A stretch of 64,000 nt of DNA from Heritagella caecorum (GCA_904419035.1 CAJFQL010000001.1:223280-287279), one strand, 5' to 3'. Numbered from the stretch's first letter, positions 8,056 to 16,127 are shown. Numbers and translations: made by a program. Notes: generated by a model from the letters alone, not told the origin.

Positions 8056-9424
8056 GACATTCTCCCTCCTGATTTCCGCCTCCCGCTGGTTTACTGCACA
8101 AAAATACCAAGGACGTAAATTGCCCATCGTGGCATTCAACCCGCATGACACCGTTATACTTTTCGGCTACGGCCTGTATGCTGGTAAGTCCTATTCCGTG
8201 ACGGCGTCCATCTTCCTTTTTGCTGGTCATCATATGTCCATCGAGCGGAATAGGATTCTTTTGAACCGGATTGATCACTTTCAGAAAAATCATTTTCTCC
8301 GTCTGCATCCAGATGGAAACCCGGATCCACTTTTCTTTATTGGTCAGTTGCCGGCAGGCTTCTATGGCATTTTCCAGCTGGTTTGAGAGAACGGCGCAGA
8401 GATCCGACGGCTCAATATTCGGCATTTGGGGGATATTCACCCGATAGGTAAACCGGATGCCCTCATGTTTTGCTTCCGCCGCTTTGCAATTGATAATGGC
8501 ATCGATCACATGGCAGCCGCTTTGGCAGGTGGGCCCCTCCACCGAAACCTTTTCCAGCAAGGAATCGATATACTGTTCGGTACCTGCATCATTCCCTTCG
8601 TGCGCCAACTGCCGCAGTACCACCAAGTGATGGTGAAAATCGTGGGTTTCTTTTGCATAGGCACGCTGCTTGTCGTACAGATGCTGGTAGTTTTCCGCCA
8701 TCATGCGGTTGGTTAAATCTAATAGATCATTGCGGTATTTCTGTGCTTTATACCGGTCGGACAGATAAAAAATCACGATAAGGGCCACAAGACATAACAG
8801 CGAGAAAACCCACAACGCAATCACCGCCGTGCGCAGAGAAAAGTTGCTTTCCCTGGCGATCATGGAAAACAGCGTCGACGTAACCGCATACAAACAGGCA
8901 CTAACCGGAAGTAACCGGCAACAGAATTTACGGCTTACCGGCCGAAGCTGTGCCAAGGGTCGGCGCAGAACCATATACAAAAGCAGATCGGCCCCTTTAT
9001 CCACACATAAAAACAACGTGCGCTGCCATCCGGGCTCCATCAGAATGGCAAAAGTCTGGGCTGTATCGTGTCCGGGAAACCCAATGACACCAATGGTAAA
9101 CGCCAACACATAATCCAATGTATGAATGACAAAATACGTAATCACACAGGCCGTAGCCCGCAAAAGCCAGTTCCCGCTGGACGTAACCCCGGTAATTAGT
9201 ACGACACCCACCATAGCAACAAAAATGGTAAAAAAGGAAAACGCGCTGATTTGATTCAGCCCGGTAATGAGCAACGTCATTAGCAGAGACGCCATGACCA
9301 GTACCCACCGGTACACGACCCGTTCCAAGCGTCTTTGGGCAATTTGTGTAACCGTATGAATGGCCACCAGACTTTCTATCATGGTGGCCAACATTTCAAT
9401 CAGCAGTTCCGGATGGCCCATCAT
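8039..9424 (-). CDS. GHKL-type sensor histidine kinase (AgrC-like)
   Basis: The protein has 461 aa from the ATG at 9424, which forms an ATGA overlap with the regulator stop. The first 200 or so residues hold about six membrane segments. A cytoplasmic part follows with 'KETHDFHHHLVVLRQLAHEG' (phospho-acceptor His region), then a GHKL ATPase domain with 'LSNQLENAIEACR' (N box) and 'GRRHGIGLTSIQAVAEKYNG' (G box). This is the AgrC/ComD class that pairs with LytTR regulators and usually senses peptides. No agrB or agrD gene is visible nearby, so the signal is unknown. Confidence 0.9.
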   Translation of the reverse strand: MMGHPELLIEMLATMIESLVAIHTVTQIAQRRLERVVYRWVLVMASLLMTLLITGLNQISAFSFFTIFVAMVGVVLITGVTSSGNWLLRATACVITYFVIHTLDYVLAFTIGVIGFPGHDTAQTFAILMEPGWQRTLFLCVDKGADLLLYMVLRRPLAQLRPVSRKFCCRLLPVSACLYAVTSTLFSMIARESNFSLRTAVIALWVFSLLCLVALIVIFYLSDRYKAQKYRNDLLDLTNRMMAENYQHLYDKQRAYAKETHDFHHHLVVLRQLAHEGNDAGTEQYIDSLLEKVSVEGPTCQSGCHVIDAIINCKAAEAKHEGIRFTYRVNIPQMPNIEPSDLCAVLSNQLENAIEACRQLTNKEKWIRVSIWMQTEKMIFLKVINPVQKNPIPLDGHMMTSKKEDGRRHGIGLTSIQAVAEKYNGVMRVECHDGQFTSLVFLCSKPAGGGNQEGECHGRTS

Positions 9425-10149
9425 ACAGCCGTACCCCAAAGCGACAGGATTCGGCCCTTTACTTGGGCCATCAATTTCCGGCTGATGGGAAGGCGTTCCC
9501 CATTTTTGAGGATCAACTCGGCGCCAGACACCTGCAGCACATAATCGATATTGACAAAATAACTGCGTTCAATCCGGATGAACCGCTCGTCATGAAGCTG
9601 GTCCATCAGTTCCTGCAAACCGTGGTTATCGCGAATCACGCCCATACGATTGGTTACAATTTCCAGCGACCGCAGCACCCGGTGTACATACATGATTTCA
9701 TGGTACGGAATCCGAACGGCATCGGTATAATGATACAGAGTCAGATAGGTCGCTTCCCTTGCTTTGGCTAAGCGGAAGGCATCTTCCAGTGCTTCCGGCA
9801 ATGTTTCTTCCATACGCATTTTGGGTACATACCGCAAAGCCCGCACTTTGTACCCTTCGATCGCGTATTTTAAGTGCGATGTCAATAACAATATCAACGC
9901 ATCCGGTTCACTTTGACGGATTTCCCTGGCGAGTTCTAAACCATTTTTTTGACCGGGCATCTCCACATCCAAGAGATAGATATCAAAAGGAGATGTAGCC
10001 AATATCTGGTTTTGCAGAACATGGCCGTGCGAAAACAGATCCACCGTATAGGGTTCTCCCGCGTGGTGGTTCCGCATAAAGGCATCAATCAGTTTCTTCG
10101 TTTCCTGCAGAGCCCGTGCCTCATCATCACAAATGGCATACCGAATCAC
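9421..10149 (-). CDS. LytTR-family response regulator (AgrA-like)
   Basis: The protein has 242 aa, starting at GTG 10149. The receiver domain has acidic residues 'CDDE' and phospho-acceptor Asp61 in 'IYLLDVEMPG', followed by a LytTR DNA-binding domain in the C-terminal 110 residues with 'FIRIERSYFVNIDYV'. It is the first gene of a three-gene unit with the GHKL kinase and the AlkD-like protein. Targets are not evident; no pair of LytTR direct repeats was recognised nearby. Confidence 0.9.
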   Translation of the reverse strand: MIRYAICDDEARALQETKKLIDAFMRNHHAGEPYTVDLFSHGHVLQNQILATSPFDIYLLDVEMPGQKNGLELAREIRQSEPDALILLLTSHLKYAIEGYKVRALRYVPKMRMEETLPEALEDAFRLAKAREATYLTLYHYTDAVRIPYHEIMYVHRVLRSLEIVTNRMGVIRDNHGLQELMDQLHDERFIRIERSYFVNIDYVLQVSGAELILKNGERLPISRKLMAQVKGRILSLWGTAV

Positions 10150-10269
10150 AGGTCGTTCACACCCTTTTCCTCATCTTCGTTGGTGACGGCGCCATGCCAA
10201 AAGATCCCCCTCGACAGAATTCCCCTCTTTTCGCAGGCAGGCCGCTTTTATTCCCTCTTCTGATCCTTT

Positions 10270-10275
10270 ATTATA
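10270..10275 (-). promoter_or_regulatory. Extended -10 promoter of the LytTR/GHKL/AlkD unit
   Basis: On the minus strand the sequence reads TGCTATAAT, an extended -10, with no clear -35. The following leader of about 115 nt includes a 12-codon reading frame (10195-10157) behind GAGGGGG, which may or may not be translated. Confidence 0.5.
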
Positions 10276-10332
10276 GCATAAAACAGGGATTATAGTATAT
10301 TTTTTTAGCACATTTCTGGAACTGTCTTAAAC

Positions 10333-10370
10333 AAAAAACCTACCGTATAAAAAACGGTAGGCTTTTTTAT
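10333..10370. terminator. Terminator after the GyrI-like gene
   Basis: CCTACCGT/ACGGTAGG stem (10339-10346, 10354-10361) is flanked by six A on the left and six T on the right, so it works for the minus-strand operon and in principle both ways. Confidence 0.85.
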
Positions 10371-10372
10371 GC

Positions 10373-11017
10373 TTATTTTTCCATATGTACTGGATGAAGA
10401 GGAATCCGAATCACGGTTTTTTGGTTTTCTGGCCGGGTGCGGCGGGCATCGGTAAGATATATTTCATGGTGATAGCGTCCATTTGCAAAGTCCGGCACAT
10501 ATCCCTGCTCCTTGGCCGCTTGCACCATCCACTGAACCGTAGTGGGTTCCTGATCATATGGCCCTATGTGCATGCACTGTACACACAGCCCTTCCTTATA
10601 GGAGAAAAATACCACCTTTGCACAATCGATCCGTTTTTTCCGCGATGCCTCGTCTCTTGCCCACTCAAACACGTCTTTTGTCACAAATTCCGGCAACCGA
10701 ATCAGGGAAATCCACTGGAAAGTCTCTTTGTGCGTATAATCCACACCCGGTACGCCATCCTGCCACCAAATCCCCTCCAGCGGCGGCACGACAAAATCAA
10801 AATAGCCTTCCAGCTTTTTGGCGCCCATTTTGCTCATCTTGATTGTATAGGCCGTTCCATACAACAGCGCTATGGATTCCTTGTAAGCTCCCTGTTCCTC
10901 ATTGGGGTCGCCCTGGCCGCGTACAGCCAGAAAATTCATAGAAGGAATGGTGATCATGTGCGGTTTTTTCGGTGGTACATAGAATTCTTTGTACGCCTTT
11001 TTATAGTCAAAAGCCAC
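10373..11017 (-). CDS. GyrI-like small-molecule-binding domain protein
   Basis: The protein has 214 aa from the GTG at 11017. That start has AAAGGAG 7 nt upstream and leaves a 2-nt gap after the previous gene; a longer in-frame ATG would lie within that gene. Family features are 'PHMITIPSMNFLAVRGQGDPN' at the start and 'CMHIGPYDQEPTTVQWM' near residue 165, both seen in GyrI/SOUL-like ligand-binding proteins without a DNA-binding part. It is the last gene of the WYL operon. The ligand is unknown. Confidence 0.85.
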   Translation of the reverse strand: MAFDYKKAYKEFYVPPKKPHMITIPSMNFLAVRGQGDPNEEQGAYKESIALLYGTAYTIKMSKMGAKKLEGYFDFVVPPLEGIWWQDGVPGVDYTHKETFQWISLIRLPEFVTKDVFEWARDEASRKKRIDCAKVVFFSYKEGLCVQCMHIGPYDQEPTTVQWMVQAAKEQGYVPDFANGRYHHEIYLTDARRTRPENQKTVIRIPLHPVHMEK

Positions 11018-11019
11018 GG

Positions 11020-11649
11020 TTACAACTCCTTTAGATTTTGCATTCGTTCCTGGATCGATTGTTCGAATGCCTGGGGGGAAAGCTGCGGATCGCGGGTCAA
11101 ATTCCATATATCACAAGGCATCTCTGCACAGCTAGCACAAGTTACATACCGGTGCTTCTGCACGGAACAGGCGTAAAGGGGGCATGCTTTCCCTGCCGGT
11201 GCATGGAATACCCGGCCCCTACTTTCATTGCAGCCCTCACAGTCCTTATGGTAAAAAGGACAGGGTCCACAATCCGTTCCGCAGCAGCTGAGATGCAAAA
11301 TTTCGCGCTGCTGCTTTTTACTGAATCCCTGCAACATCAGCCGATACGCCCTATCGAGCAAGTCACGCACAAGGTCATCGGGCACGGCGCCGTCTGGTTT
11401 TATTGAAATCCAGGTGCGCTTGTCGGAATAATATCCCGGCAGAATATCCGCATACTGTTCTTGCAAAAATTTGGCTTCCACCGGATCGGCCTTCAGGTTG
11501 ATATAGTAGGGCTGGTTCTGTTTATCGAAACAAATAGCGGCAAACATTTTCCCGCCAATTTGATACCGAATCCAGTTCCAAACGGGTTGGAAATCTTTGG
11601 TGACACAGCGCTTCTTACACAAATACGAATCCAGCCATGTATATCGCAT
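11020..11649 (-). CDS. MmcQ/YjbR-like domain fused to a Cys-rich DUF3795-like domain
   Basis: The protein has 209 aa. The first 115 residues follow the MmcQ/YjbR pattern ('GGKMFAAICFD..YYINLKADP', 'YYSDKRTWISIK'). The last 80 carry eleven Cys, including 'CCGTDCGPCPFYHKDCEGC' and 'CASCAEMPC', resembling DUF3795, a putative metal or cluster-binding module. It lies 3 nt after the WYL regulator and 2 nt before the GyrI-like gene. The joint function is unknown. See finding. Confidence 0.82.
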   Translation of the reverse strand: MRYTWLDSYLCKKRCVTKDFQPVWNWIRYQIGGKMFAAICFDKQNQPYYINLKADPVEAKFLQEQYADILPGYYSDKRTWISIKPDGAVPDDLVRDLLDRAYRLMLQGFSKKQQREILHLSCCGTDCGPCPFYHKDCEGCNESRGRVFHAPAGKACPLYACSVQKHRYVTCASCAEMPCDIWNLTRDPQLSPQAFEQSIQERMQNLKEL

Positions 11650-11652
11650 GCT

Positions 11653-12564
11653 TTACCCCTCCTGATAATTATTTCGCATTCTTTCCAGTGTCTTCGTAAG
11701 CTTTTGCCGCAGTTCGTCCGGTTCCAGTAAAACCACTTTATCCTGAAACGTGAAAAGCCAGGCCAATACATTTTCGGCATCGGTATAATCGGCACGAAAC
11801 AGAAGTTTGCCGTCCGGCTGCTCATCAAAACAATCTGTCCCAAACTCTTCGACCAACCGCCATTTACACGTGGCATCAAACAGTGCTTTCACCCGAATAC
11901 CGCCCGGGAAAATCCGCTCATTGCGAAGGTCCGGCAAAGGGACGGCCCGCGGCGGGAAATTGGCTGCCAGGGAAAGCCCCTGCATACGGTTTAATTTAAA
12001 TAACCGGTAGTCGTCCCTCTCTTTGCAGTACCCCCATACATACCAATTGCCCCATCGAAAGATCAGGTAGTATGGTTCGATCACCCGCCGGCTTTCCCCT
12101 TTTGGCGCATAGTACAAAAACGATACCGTACGGTGTTCCTCCATGGCTTTGCGGATCTGTTCGATTTTGGGGGCCAGTGACTCCTTGTACCAGGACGCCA
12201 AATCGATCAAAATATTGGTGTCCCCTGGCACCAAAGTGGAACCTCCCGCGGACAGTTTTTCCATCAATTGTGCCACCCGGTTGGTACCGCTCACGCTATC
12301 CAGGCTGCGCAGTCCCGCTAAGATTGCTTGCATATCCTCCGAAGTCAGCAAGGTGCGGTCGATTTTGTACCCCTCCATGATGGAAATGCCGCCGTTTTGC
12401 CCTTGGCTTGTCACGATCGGAATCCCGGCTTTGCATAGCGCTTCGATATCCCGGTTAATGGTGCGGCGGGACACCTCAAATTTTTCGGCTAAAAGCGGCG
12501 CCGTTGTTTTTTCCTTTTGCAGCAGGATCGAAAGAATCCCAATTAGCCGGTCAATTTTCATCAT
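11653..12564 (-). CDS. HTH/WYL-domain transcriptional regulator
   Basis: The protein has 303 aa from the ATG at 12564 (AAGGGG upstream). The N-terminal DeoR/HTH_11 domain reads 'LAEKFEVSRRTINRDIEAL' (about 23-41). A WYL domain follows with 'PYYLIFRWGNWYVWGYC' and a C-terminal WCX extension. WYL proteins bind ligands or nucleic acids and act as repressors or activators. A 68-residue in-frame upstream extension is not supported. It leads a three-gene operon. Confidence 0.9.
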   Translation of the reverse strand: MMKIDRLIGILSILLQKEKTTAPLLAEKFEVSRRTINRDIEALCKAGIPIVTSQGQNGGISIMEGYKIDRTLLTSEDMQAILAGLRSLDSVSGTNRVAQLMEKLSAGGSTLVPGDTNILIDLASWYKESLAPKIEQIRKAMEEHRTVSFLYYAPKGESRRVIEPYYLIFRWGNWYVWGYCKERDDYRLFKLNRMQGLSLAANFPPRAVPLPDLRNERIFPGGIRVKALFDATCKWRLVEEFGTDCFDEQPDGKLLFRADYTDAENVLAWLFTFQDKVVLLEPDELRQKLTKTLERMRNNYQEG

Positions 12565-12605
12565 CTTCGCCCCTTTCTTTATATACCAAGTATAAGGGAG
12601 CAAAC

Positions 12606-12649
12606 AAGACAACAGCCTGTCCTGTTTTTTCGTGGCAAGCTGTTGTCTT
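12606..12649. repeat. 11-bp perfect inverted repeat upstream of the WYL gene
   Basis: AAGACAACAGC (12606-12616) and GCTGTTGTCTT (12639-12649) are separated by 22 nt. It lies 42 nt before the WYL start codon, within the transcribed leader if the promoter at 12733-12762 is right. It may be an RNA hairpin or an operator. Confidence 0.7.
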
Positions 12650-12665
12650 ATACTGTAAACATTTA

Positions 12666-12713
12666 CTAGGCAAGGTGCTGGGGGTACACAGCGATTTCTT
12701 TTTCTTCTCCCAT
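12666..12713 (-). other. Possible 15-codon leader peptide before the WYL operon
   Basis: ATG at 12713, 8 nt after GGAGGG, opens a frame of 15 codons (MGEEKEIAVYPQHLA) ending in TAG. A second start-like palindrome GTAAACATTTAC (12656-12667) overlaps its end. The predicted transcript start lies very close to the ribosome site, which weakens the call. Confidence 0.3.
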
Positions 12714-12732
12714 TGGTTTTCCCTCCACTGTC

Positions 12733-12762
12733 AGTATGCTGTATGTCACACACGACTGTCAA
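12733..12762 (-). promoter_or_regulatory. Likely promoter of the WYL operon
   Basis: On the minus strand: TTGACA (12762-12757), 18 bp, CATACT (12738-12733). The rest of the 450-bp gap between 12565 and 13015 holds the inverted repeat, the short frame and the terminator at 12896-12948; nothing else was recognised. Confidence 0.6.
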
Positions 12763-12895
12763 TAGCATACAAAAGAAATCTATACGGTTTGCAAGGAACC
12801 ACCGTTTACAAAAAGCAAAATGTTCCCTTCAAAAATTGCATATTGTCATTTCCTCTTATTGAAAACACAAGGTACGTTTTGTCTCATCGGGTAAC

Positions 12896-12948
12896 AAAAA
12901 GCCGCCGGAAGGCTCCCCCACGGGGAGGCTCTTCCAACGGCTTTTTTT
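12896..12948. terminator. Terminator after the DUF1349 gene
   Basis: AAAAAGCCG/CGGCTTTTT outer stem with GGAAG..CTTCC and CTCCCC..GGGGAG inner pairs forms a long hairpin with A- and T-runs on the two sides. It ends the ROK operon. Confidence 0.85.
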
Positions 12949-13015
12949 ACGACTTTATCGTTTTTCTAACGGATGCACCTACCGGCATCGTGTTCCCGGC
13001 CCTCGATATAGGCTG

Positions 13016-13630
13016 TCAACCCTCTTCGTCGGGGGCCTGTCCATCATGGGCCAGCCATTTGCATTCGGTCAGTTCCATATGGGTAAAGACCGCACGGAAC
13101 GAAGAATCTTCCGGGCTGCAGGCATAAACGCCAAACCGGATGTCTTTTTTGCCTTCTAACAGATGGCAGATCCGCATTTGATGGAAGGCTTCGCCGTCCT
13201 CGGAACACTCGACGCAAAAATCATCCTCCCGGCGGCTGAGGCGGTACCACATGGATTTCACACCGGCACTGATTTCCGTGGTGGCCCAATCGGAATAACC
13301 GTGGTTGGTCACCACGCTGCCCAAGTGCTGGAACCGGTCGTTCTCATATTCAATGGAAGCTTTGAGCCAGTTTTCGCTGTCCAAGTACAGCACAACCCCG
13401 CACTGATCAAACCGGTGTTTGCTTTCGGCAAAATCGGTCTTGACCACAAAGGAAAAGTAGGGTTCCGATGTACTCATCTGTAAAACGGGTGCATTATCAT
13501 TGCGGAAATGATAATACGTTCTTTGCCACAAATCCGTCTTAGGGGCTGTGGTGATCTCAATTTTCTCCGGCGTGATCGTAAAATCTTTCGGTTCTCTGGT
13601 CCACGTTAGCTGCGTCACATCAAATTTCAT
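13016..13630 (-). CDS. DUF1349 concanavalin-like protein
   Basis: The protein has 204 aa from the ATG at 13630 with GGGAGGAC upstream. DUF1349 marks include 'LWQRTYYHFRNDNAP', 'DQCGVVLYLDSENWLKASIE' and 'SWWYRL'-like 'SMWYRLSRREDD'. The fold is a lectin/glucanase-like beta sandwich and related yeast and bacterial proteins are poorly characterised. There is no signal peptide, so it is cytoplasmic. It overlaps the acetyltransferase gene by 11 bp and is the last gene of the ROK operon, suggesting a role with sugars (inference). Confidence 0.88.
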   Translation of the reverse strand: MKFDVTQLTWTREPKDFTITPEKIEITTAPKTDLWQRTYYHFRNDNAPVLQMSTSEPYFSFVVKTDFAESKHRFDQCGVVLYLDSENWLKASIEYENDRFQHLGSVVTNHGYSDWATTEISAGVKSMWYRLSRREDDFCVECSEDGEAFHQMRICHLLEGKKDIRFGVYACSPEDSSFRAVFTHMELTECKWLAHDGQAPDEEG

Positions 13631-14219
13631 GATAAGTCCTCCCATACTTTTTCTTATCTTCTTCGGTAATCGTGCGCAGGACCCGGCAAGGATTGCCTAC
13701 AGCCACGACACCCGAAGGAATATCGCGATTGACTACGCTTCCGGCACCGATCACCGTGTTGCTGCCAATCGTTACCCCAGGCAGCACGGTCACGGAAGCG
13801 CCGAACCACACATTGTCCCCCACCGTAATGGGGTACGCATACTCAAGCCCCTCGTTGCGTTGTTCCACGTCCAACGGATGCCCGGCTGTCGAAAACGTAC
13901 AGTTGGGCGCAATGAACACGTTGTCGCCAAATACAACCGGGGCCCCATCTAAAATAATACAGTTGTGGTTGGTATAAAAATTTTCGCCGATTTGGATATG
14001 GCTCCCATAATCGCACCAAAAAGGAGCCGTGATGCAGAACTGCCGGCCCACCTTCCCTAGGAGCTTTCGCAGAATGGCTGCCTGTTCGGCACTTTGGGAA
14101 GGCATTAACTGATTGAAAGCAAAACACAGGTCTTTACACCGTGTCCGGGCCTGAATCAGCTCTTCGTCATAATTGGCGTCGTACAAAAGCCCTTTCAGCA
14201 TCTTTTCTTTTTCCGTCAA
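13620..14219 (-). CDS. maa: Maltose/galactoside-type sugar O-acetyltransferase
   Basis: The protein has 199 aa. The start is TTG at 14219, overlapping the ROK stop (TTGA). It is supported because 'MTEKEKML' is the usual beginning of the family; ATG at codon 7 would cut it off. The left-handed beta-helix repeats are visible ('IGENFYTNHNCIILD', 'ITVGDNVWFGASVTVLPGVT', 'IGAGSVVNRDIP'), and the catalytic His lies in 'STAGHPLD'. It uses acetyl-CoA to acetylate a sugar hydroxyl. Confidence 0.9.
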   Translation of the reverse strand: MTEKEKMLKGLLYDANYDEELIQARTRCKDLCFAFNQLMPSQSAEQAAILRKLLGKVGRQFCITAPFWCDYGSHIQIGENFYTNHNCIILDGAPVVFGDNVFIAPNCTFSTAGHPLDVEQRNEGLEYAYPITVGDNVWFGASVTVLPGVTIGSNTVIGAGSVVNRDIPSGVVAVGNPCRVLRTITEEDKKKYGRTYHEI

Positions 14220-15208
14220 ACTTGTTCATCCTTTCTCTTGATAGCGGTCCAAAACATCCCCATGACATAATAGGAATCGGTATTCGGGATATAGGAAAAT
14301 TCCGGCATATAGTCTTGTGGAATACAGGTTTCACAAGCCGCATGGATACGCGTCAGATCACTTTCTTCGATAAGATCCCCGGTAAACAGTAGCTTATGGG
14401 GGTTTAAAATTGAAATTAGTGCAATGGCCGCCTGGATAATCAGCGGCTCCGCCGTCGGGCGGTGCAGCTGCCGGATTTGTTCCTCCCGGCTTATGCCGTA
14501 ATCTAAAAAACCCACCATACCGGCAAATAAGTTCCGTCCGGTTAGAAGCGTCCCTTTATGGACGGTGGCTGTTCCCGGCAGCACCCCCGCGGGGTAATTC
14601 ACCAGCGTCACGATTTGGTCGTTTATGTGTTCCTGCCGATAATAGCCATAGACTTTATAATGCATATCATTGGCCAGATACACCGGGATGTGATAGCGCG
14701 CTTCCAACATAGCCACCAGCTCGACGCCCTCTAATTCCGGTATATCGCTGTGCCGGATCACCCCGTTTTCCGCAATACTGGGTGTGCCCACCATAATTTG
14801 GCTGGTATTGGGAAACTGCTGCAAAACACCGGCAAGCTCATCCGCAATTGTTTCGGCCGGCAAAATAGCAAACTGGTTGACTTGCCGGAAACGGACCTGC
14901 CCCGTTGGGGAAAGGACGGTGGTTGTCATGGATTTGACGCCTTGAATCAGTTCGAAATAAACGCAAACAAAGCTCTCGTACTCCTCATTCAGCCGGTAAA
15001 AGACGGAGCTTCTCCCTACCTCATGGGACTTCCGTTTTTCGCCGACGACTTCCCCTGTTTCTTCCATTTCATTTAAATAGGTATTGCAGCTAGCCACACT
15101 GAGACCCGTTTGTCTGGCAATCTGCTGTTTCGAATAGGGCTGCCCTTGGAGCAGTACCTTTCGGATGAACGATTTGTTATGTCTCTTAATTCCGGCAGAA
15201 TCCTGCAT
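14216..15208 (-). CDS. ROK-family (NagC/XylR-type) transcriptional regulator
   Basis: The protein has 330 aa. The N-terminal winged HTH reads 'YSKQQIARQTGLSVASCNTYL' (about 25-45), followed by a ROK domain of about 250 residues. The sugar-kinase signatures are eroded: no clear ATP-binding DxGxT and no CxCGxxGC zinc motif, so it is a regulator only. Its own promoter is covered by a 25-bp palindrome, suggesting autorepression. It is followed by maa and DUF1349 genes in tight coupling. Confidence 0.88.
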   Translation of the reverse strand: MQDSAGIKRHNKSFIRKVLLQGQPYSKQQIARQTGLSVASCNTYLNEMEETGEVVGEKRKSHEVGRSSVFYRLNEEYESFVCVYFELIQGVKSMTTTVLSPTGQVRFRQVNQFAILPAETIADELAGVLQQFPNTSQIMVGTPSIAENGVIRHSDIPELEGVELVAMLEARYHIPVYLANDMHYKVYGYYRQEHINDQIVTLVNYPAGVLPGTATVHKGTLLTGRNLFAGMVGFLDYGISREEQIRQLHRPTAEPLIIQAAIALISILNPHKLLFTGDLIEESDLTRIHAACETCIPQDYMPEFSYIPNTDSYYVMGMFWTAIKRKDEQV

Positions 15209-15233
15209 GCTGACCTCCCCCTATTTTTATTAG

Positions 15234-15258
15234 TATTATTATAACCGTTATAATAATA
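15234..15258. promoter_or_regulatory. 25-bp perfect palindromic operator over the ROK promoter
   Basis: TATTATTATAAC, a central C, GTTATAATAATA: two 12-nt arms without mismatch. It covers the -10 and the spacer of the minus-strand promoter, so a bound repressor would block RNA polymerase. The ROK protein encoded just downstream is the natural candidate. Confidence 0.8.
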
Positions 15259-15266
15259 GAAGTCAA
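15238..15266 (-). promoter_or_regulatory. Sigma-A promoter of the ROK operon
   Basis: On the minus strand: TTGACT (15266-15261), exactly 17 bp, TATAAT (15243-15238), with GGGGGAGG ahead of the start codon. Confidence 0.85.
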
Positions 15267-15370
15267 GGGAAATTCCCGTCTTGTGTTTTTTGCCTGTTCG
15301 CGCGGGATACGGAAATATTTGTTTTTCTTCATGCTGCCGCATCGCGCCGGAATCTTTCTTCAAAAACGCA

Positions 15371-15407
15371 AAAAAGGATACACAGTAAAAACCGTGTATC
15401 CCTTTTT
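15371..15407 (-). terminator. Terminator after the transglycosylase gene
   Basis: AAAAAGGATACAC/GTGTATCCCTTTTT stem (15371-15383, 15394-15407); minus-strand T-run after the stem. It marks the 3' end of the bceA-bceB-small protein-mtgA unit. Confidence 0.85.
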
Positions 15408-16127
15408 CTATGCGTCCGCCGCCAAACGGCCGGCTTCTTCCCGGGACAGGGCCCCGCATTCCACCATACTGTCGAGCACCTGGTCCATGCGCTGCCGTGC
15501 AAGTTCGGGGTTCGTGTCCAGCGCATACGCCGACGGAGCATTGGGCAATCCTGCGAGCATCACCGCCTCCTGATCGGTCAGTTCCGATGGTTCTTTGCCA
15601 TAGTAGCCCATGGCCGCTTCATAGATGCCATAATACCCGCTGCCAAAATAGATGGTATTGACATACAGTTCCAAAATCTCCTGTTTCCTGCAATAACTTT
15701 CCAATTCCCAAGCGGCATAGATTTCGGCAAATTTTCGCTCCAGCTTCTTTTCCTGGGTGAAATACTGGTTTTTCATTAGCTGCTGGGTAATGGTGCTGCC
15801 CCCTTCCGCCAGGGATAAACTGGTCAAATCGTTCCAAAGCGCCCGCCCGATTGCCAAAAAATCCACCCCATTGTGGGAATAAAACCGTTTGTCTTCCACG
15901 GCAATCACCGCCTGCACGTAGAGATCCGGCAGTTCTTCAAAAGAAACAAAATGGTCTTGCTGCCGGATTTCCTCCACCTTTTCGGATAAGGGGGTTTCGT
16001 CAAAGGCCTGCCGGTACAGAAAATACCCTTTCACCCCAAATATAAGACCGGCCGTCACCGCCAAAGCGGTCACAAGCAGCATGACGGTTGCCAGGATCTT
16101 TAGCCCTTTTTTGAGCCCCTTTTTCAT
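15408..16127 (-). CDS. mtgA: Monofunctional GT51 peptidoglycan glycosyltransferase
   Basis: The protein has 239 aa from the ATG at 16127 (GGAGGG upstream). It has a short basic N-terminus, one membrane segment (about 10-32), then a GT51 domain with catalytic Glu in 'VIAVEDKRFYSHNGVD' and the second motif 'GGSTITQQLMKNQYF'. It polymerises lipid II into glycan strands on the outside of the membrane and lacks a transpeptidase domain. It follows bceB and a small membrane gene with no terminator between, so it is likely part of the Bce-type operon. Confidence 0.92.
   Translation of the reverse strand: MKKGLKKGLKILATVMLLVTALAVTAGLIFGVKGYFLYRQAFDETPLSEKVEEIRQQDHFVSFEELPDLYVQAVIAVEDKRFYSHNGVDFLAIGRALWNDLTSLSLAEGGSTITQQLMKNQYFTQEKKLERKFAEIYAAWELESYCRKQEILELYVNTIYFGSGYYGIYEAAMGYYGKEPSELTDQEAVMLAGLPNAPSAYALDTNPELARQRMDQVLDSMVECGALSREEAGRLAADA

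Noticed and set aside
9421..10330. An agrD/agrB-like pheromone locus near the LytTR/GHKL pair
   Set aside because: No membrane protease frame and only a 12-codon frame upstream; no Cys-containing peptide precursor was found.
12565..12768. In-frame 68-residue N-terminal extension of the WYL regulator
   Set aside because: The family starts at the HTH; AAGGGG precedes the ATG at 12564 and the extension crosses the promoter and inverted repeat.
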